A stretch of DNA of 16,872 nucleotides from Christensenella sp. GTDB lineage: Bacteria > Bacillota > Clostridia > Christensenellales > Maliibacteriaceae. A program made the position numbers and the translations under genes. Of this stretch, positions 13,660 to 16,872 are shown piece by piece. The stretch lies in NCBI GenBank assembly GCA_019420085.1, contig JAHZHV010000045.1, positions 3,422-20,293 on the forward strand, read 5' to 3'. The notes under the pieces were generated by a model. That model was not told where the DNA came from. It did no database searches and worked only from the letters and a program-made list of their open reading frames with translations. Position 1 is the first letter of the stretch. Each line of letters starts with the position of its first letter.

Positions 13660-14597
13660 TAGAAGAACATGGGCTGTGTGTAGGCAACAGCGCCGTGTGC
13701 ATCCTGCACCTGAACACGAACAAAACTTTCGTCGCCGCGCAGCTTAAAGCTTGCATGCGTCATATCTTGTCCGCGTAATGTGCGTCCCCAGTGATCGTAG
13801 GTGATGAAGGAAATGCTGCTTGCAGGAGAGCATGTGACACAAACCTCCCCGTTTTGCAGGCGATAGTCAAAGATTTGGGGACCATTGGAAGCATAAAAAC
13901 GACCGGCATGCAGCGCCTGCGCAATTGCTTCATGCGTTTTCTGTGCGGCATAGACACAAATCCATCCGCCAAAAAAGCATTCCGGTGTATGCGTATCATC
14001 CGTACACACGGCCAATGCCTGCTTGCCCCGCATCAAAAGTCCGTCATAATGCTGATCGGAATAACCGCAGGCAAAGCGCACGTCACAGCAGGTGTTATAC
14101 ACCTCCACCGCGTCGATGCCTTCCAACGCGGCAAGATCACGCGCATCCCGGTGTGACCAGTGCGGATGTGCGTAAATTACGAAATGTCCCGTTTGGCGCA
14201 GTGCGTTGATCATACGCTGCACGCTCCATCCACTGGATGGCGGATAGGGCTTCACCTCTTCGCCGCCGGCGTATCCGCCGCATTGCGGACGGGTTAAAAC
14301 GCCAACCAGATGATCAAACAAATAATGTTCTTTATCATCATAATTGATCTCTACACCGGGAAACAGAACAAGATCGCCTGTTTGCAGATCTTCACCGCGT
14401 GTGTAGATATAATGATCCGTTAAACTCAGAAAATCATATCCAGCCTGGCGGTAGCGATCAACCGTTTCCTGCTGAGAAAACGCACCGTCAGTGACAGTGG
14501 TATGCGTATGCAGATTCCCCTTGTAAAACTGACCGCTGCCGTCGCCGAGTGGATGACGATCGCTATAGTCGGCACGACAATATTCCGACGCACGCAT
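13656..14597 (-). CDS. PHP-domain metal-dependent phosphoesterase
   Basis: The protein has 313 residues. PHP motifs are in order: NLHTHTTVTDG (H30, H32, D37), LTDH (D61, H62), PGVEI (E83), YAHPHW (H144, H146) and VCTDDTHTP (D200, H203). All expected metal ligands are present, so it should be an active hydrolase with two or three metals. The C-terminal third, after about 225, is a beta-rich domain (FYASNGPQIFDY, then VQVQDAHGAVAY) often seen after PHP domains in proteins annotated as CehA/McbA-like; it probably shapes the substrate site. The substrate is unknown (a phosphoester or another ester). The ATG at 14597 follows AAGGAG by ten bases. A clear promoter with an inverted repeat lies upstream, so it is likely to be regulated on its own. 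Confidence 0.85.
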   Translation of the reverse strand: MRASEYCRADYSDRHPLGDGSGQFYKGNLHTHTTVTDGAFSQQETVDRYRQAGYDFLSLTDHYIYTRGEDLQTGDLVLFPGVEINYDDKEHYLFDHLVGVLTRPQCGGYAGGEEVKPYPPSSGWSVQRMINALRQTGHFVIYAHPHWSHRDARDLAALEGIDAVEVYNTCCDVRFACGYSDQHYDGLLMRGKQALAVCTDDTHTPECFFGGWICVYAAQKTHEAIAQALHAGRFYASNGPQIFDYRLQNGEVCVTCSPASSISFITYDHWGRTLRGQDMTHASFKLRGDESFVRVQVQDAHGAVAYTQPMFFY

Positions 14598-14629
14598 AAT
14601 ACGAATGCTCCTTGCAAAAATCTATATCC

Positions 14630-14659
14630 ATTATAGAACAAAACGAACACATTTGTCCA
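14630..14659 (-). promoter_or_regulatory. Promoter of the PHP-domain gene
   Basis: On the minus strand TGGACA (14659-14654), an 18-bp spacer and a consensus TATAAT (14635-14630), about 33 bp before the start. Confidence 0.75.
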
Positions 14660-14669
14660 CACACAAATG
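14650..14669. promoter_or_regulatory. Candidate operator: perfect 7-bp inverted repeat on the -35 box
   Basis: CATTTGT (14650-14656), six bases, then ACAAATG (14663-14669). The left arm and spacer cover the -35 hexamer of the PHP-gene promoter. No T-run or terminator role is apparent, so a repressor site is the simplest reading. Confidence 0.55.
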
Positions 14670-14686
14670 AAAAGTATACATTATTT

Positions 14687-15772
14687 TCAGCGCAGGGCTT
14701 TATCAATGATTGCTCCGCCCAAACAGACATCCCCATCGTAGAAAACAACAGACTGCCCGGGTGTGATCGCTCGCTGCGGAACGTCGAAGCGAACCGTACA
14801 GCATCCATTGTCCGCAAGCGTTACCGTCGCCTTCTGGTCGGCCTGCCGGTAACGGATTTTACAGGTGCAGGAAAACTGCGGACCAGGCGCTTCGCCGCTG
14901 ATAAAATGTGTCTGTTCCGCCTGCAGTGCGGTTGCATACAGTTCGGGCGCATCGTGTCCCTGTACGACAACCAGTTCGTTTGTCTCGAGACGTTTTTCTG
15001 CGACAAACCATGGACGCCCATCGCCGGAACCGCCTCCAAGGCGAATGCCTTTTCGCTGCCCGATGGTATAGAACATCAATCCATCGTGCTGCCCGAGTAC
15101 GCGGCCCTGCGGCGTGACGATATTGCCGCTGTGACAGGGCAGATACTGTGAGACAAAACGATTAAAATTGCGTTCGCCGATAAAACAGATGCCGGTGGAA
15201 TCCTTCCGCTGCGCATTTGGAAGACCAAGTTCCTGCGCAAGCGCGCGAACGTCGCGTTTGTGCATGCCGCCGACAGGAAACATGGCGCGCTCCAGTGCAG
15301 GCTGGGAGAGCATGTACAGAAAGTAACTTTGATCTTTTCCGGCATCGGCGCCGCGTAAAAGCGTGCGGCGCCCCTGTTGATCGCGGCCAAGCTGCGCATA
15401 ATGCCCGGTTGCAAGATACTGTGCATCCAGCTTTAAAGCCATGTCCAGAAATGCTTTGAATTTGATTTCCCGGTTGCACAGGACATCCGGATTGGGTGTG
15501 CGTCCGGCTTTGAGTTCTGCCAGAAAATCGGAAAAGACACGATCCCGGTATTCACGCGTAAAGTTTGCGGTGTAATAGGCAATGCCCAGTTTCTGACAGA
15601 CACCGCGTACCATGTCATAGTCCTCGACTGCGGTACAAACGCCGTTTTCGTCGTCCTCTTCCCAGTTTTTCATGAATATGGCGGTGACATCGTAGCCCTG
15701 TTCCTGCAGCAGGGCTGCGGCAACGGCAGAATCAACGCCGCCGGAGACGCCGACGACAATGGAGTTTTTCAT
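14687..15772 (-). CDS. mnmA: tRNA-uridine 2-sulfurtransferase MnmA
   Basis: MnmA adds sulfur to C2 of the wobble uridine (U34) of Lys, Glu and Gln tRNAs, using ATP and a persulfide relay. The 361-residue length is typical. The ATP PP-loop SGGVDS lies at 10-15, and MKNWEEDDENGVC follows at 34-46. The catalytic pair is C99 (NPDVLCN) and C196 (STGICFIGE). TGHYAQ, DQSYFLY and the C-terminal beta-barrel (FYTIGQRKG, CKIRYRQ, RFDVPQRAITPGQSVVFYDG) are all present. The ATG at 15772 follows GGGAGG by eight bases. It is 38 bp downstream of the MATE gene on the same strand and may be co-transcribed with it. MnmA acts on tRNA-Gln, the substrate of glnS in this window; that may be coincidence. Confidence 0.95.
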   Translation of the reverse strand: MKNSIVVGVSGGVDSAVAAALLQEQGYDVTAIFMKNWEEDDENGVCTAVEDYDMVRGVCQKLGIAYYTANFTREYRDRVFSDFLAELKAGRTPNPDVLCNREIKFKAFLDMALKLDAQYLATGHYAQLGRDQQGRRTLLRGADAGKDQSYFLYMLSQPALERAMFPVGGMHKRDVRALAQELGLPNAQRKDSTGICFIGERNFNRFVSQYLPCHSGNIVTPQGRVLGQHDGLMFYTIGQRKGIRLGGGSGDGRPWFVAEKRLETNELVVVQGHDAPELYATALQAEQTHFISGEAPGPQFSCTCKIRYRQADQKATVTLADNGCCTVRFDVPQRAITPGQSVVFYDGDVCLGGAIIDKALR

Positions 15773-15810
15773 GCGACGAACCTCCCTGCAGATGATGAAT
15801 CGTGCAATCT

Positions 15811-16872
15811 TTATGCCTCAGACGCAGAGAAGACGACCTGGCGCTTCCAGCGTCCGGAGAAGTAGAACCACACGGCGGCGACGAGCGCGGCGGTGGTTGC
15901 GGCAGGACCGCCTATACCCATGCCCCACAGGCCCATGTGCAGCGCCATGCCGAAAATATAGGAGAACGGGATGCGGAAAAACAGGGAAGAAAGGCAGGTA
16001 TTGATCAAAGAGAATGTCGTATGTCCTGCGCCGATGTTCAATCCGTTCAGAGAAAACAGCATCGGTACGACGAGATAGTCGAAGCTGAACGTGCGAAGAT
16101 AGGGAATGCCCAGTTCGACCATCTTGGGATCATCGGCAAAGAGCCGGAGAATCTGCGCGGGGAAAAGCTGCGCAATGGCGAACATTGCCCAGCTCATGAC
16201 AATCGCCATGACCATGCCGGTGCGCATCGTCTGCACGGCGCGGTCGGGCTTGTTCGCGCCGAGATTCTGCGCAACCATGGCGGAAATGGAGGAGCTCATG
16301 GCGACGGCGGGCAAAATGGCGAAGCTGTTGAATTTACCGATTGCACCGACGGCGGCGGAAGCGTCGACGCCGAATGTGTTGACAAGCGCCGTAATAAACA
16401 GGAAGGACAAATTGGTAATGACGTTCTGCACACTGGTGGGAATGCCGACGCGAAGCAGCATGCCGAGCCGATTGCCGTAAAAACGGAAAGAGGAAAGCTT
16501 GAAATCAAAAATGAAATCATGGCGTTTCATGTACCAGATGCAAAGCACCATACTCAGCGCCTGTGAGATGATCGTCGCGAGTGCCGCACCCTGCGCGCGC
16601 ATGTTGAACGGTCCAACAAACAAAAGGTCCAGTACGATATTGGTCACGCAGGCAACGCCGACAAACATCAGCGGATGCTTGCTGTCGCCCATGCCGCGCA
16701 TGACGGCAGACAGCGCGTTGTATCCAAAGATAAACAGCGTGCCGAGCGTTGTGATGATAAGATAGGCGTCCGCCTGTTCAAAGGATTGCTCGGGCGTGTT
16801 AATCAGACGCAGGATCGGCTGACGAAGCAGGATCATCAGAACCGTCATAAAAACGCCGAGCACAAGCAGCGT
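15811..16872 (-). CDS. MATE-family efflux transporter (N-terminal part outside the window)
   Basis: The frame is open to the right edge, where residues TLLVLGVF are read, so the N-terminal part of the first lobe lies outside. The visible ~353 residues contain about nine to ten membrane helices and MATE features: NALSAVMRGMGDSKHPL, GAALATIISQ, the lobe-2 start GIPTSVQNVITN, VGAIGKF and MVAQNLGANKPDRA. MATE proteins export cationic drugs or metabolites, driven by Na+ or H+. The substrate cannot be told; the sequence resembles the NorM/DinF-type proteins of Clostridia. A GTG at 16863 falls in mid-helix and is not the start. The coding region ends 38 bp before mnmA. Confidence 0.9.
   Translation of the reverse strand, partial: TLLVLGVFMTVLMILLRQPILRLINTPEQSFEQADAYLIITTLGTLFIFGYNALSAVMRGMGDSKHPLMFVGVACVTNIVLDLLFVGPFNMRAQGAALATIISQALSMVLCIWYMKRHDFIFDFKLSSFRFYGNRLGMLLRVGIPTSVQNVITNLSFLFITALVNTFGVDASAAVGAIGKFNSFAILPAVAMSSSISAMVAQNLGANKPDRAVQTMRTGMVMAIVMSWAMFAIAQLFPAQILRLFADDPKMVELGIPYLRTFSFDYLVVPMLFSLNGLNIGAGHTTFSLINTCLSSLFFRIPFSYIFGMALHMGLWGMGIGGPAATTAALVAAVWFYFSGRWKRQVVFSASEA

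Noticed and set aside
14664..14690. AT-rich TGAAAA/TTTTCA stem after mnmA as a terminator
   Set aside because: Weak A/T pairs only and no proper T-run; not enough to call.
15802..16566. Plus-strand open frame of 254 codons opposite the MATE gene
   Set aside because: His/Arg/Glu-rich antisense shadow of a clear transporter gene.

Overview
The window reads as a chromosomal segment of a Gram-positive, Clostridia-like Firmicute of roughly balanced base composition. Three things suggest this: a surface protein with a sortase-type VPQTG signal and a Lys-rich tail; strong AGGAGG-type ribosome sites with ATG and TTG starts; and membrane proteins of the TPM and zinc-ribbon kind that are common in that class. 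The exact lineage cannot be fixed by eye. No rRNA, tRNA, CRISPR array, insertion sequence or phage gene was seen. The window cuts a gene at each end.

Layout. (1) 1-2465 (+): the 3' part of a large secreted surface protein made of two tandem copies of one ~380-residue module, ending in a cell-wall sorting signal. (2) 2651-3367 (+): a TauE/SafE-type permease with its own promoter. (3) 3516-5846 (+): a two-gene operon of a double-zinc-ribbon membrane protein and a TPM-domain membrane protein. (4) 5928-8094 (-): a convergent pair, a zinc-ribbon/TPR-like protein with two membrane segments and then a membrane-anchored M20-peptidase-like protein that has lost its metal ligands. (5) 8095-8404: a divergent regulatory region. 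(6) 8405-12354 (+): lysA (diaminopimelate decarboxylase), an NYN nuclease with two OST-HTH/LOTUS domains, and glnS (glutaminyl-tRNA synthetase), closely spaced and closed by a bidirectional terminator. (7) 12421-14597 (-): three separately signalled genes, a TerB-like protein, an AllA-like cupin and a PHP-domain phosphoesterase. (8) 14687-16872 (-): a MATE exporter (cut by the window end) followed by mnmA.

How the genes fit together. Most of the recognised genes are housekeeping: lysine/peptidoglycan precursor synthesis, Gln-tRNA charging, tRNA 2-thiolation and export. The less ordinary part is 3516-8094, where four cell-envelope proteins of unclear function sit tail to tail. Two carry zinc ribbons fused to membrane segments, one has a tandem TPM arrangement, and one is an apparent M20 pseudoenzyme. 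The other points worth a look are the duplicated surface adhesin, the NYN/OST-HTH protein between lysA and glnS, a perfect 7-bp inverted repeat on the PHP-gene promoter, and possible attenuation and operator structures in the lysA divergent region.
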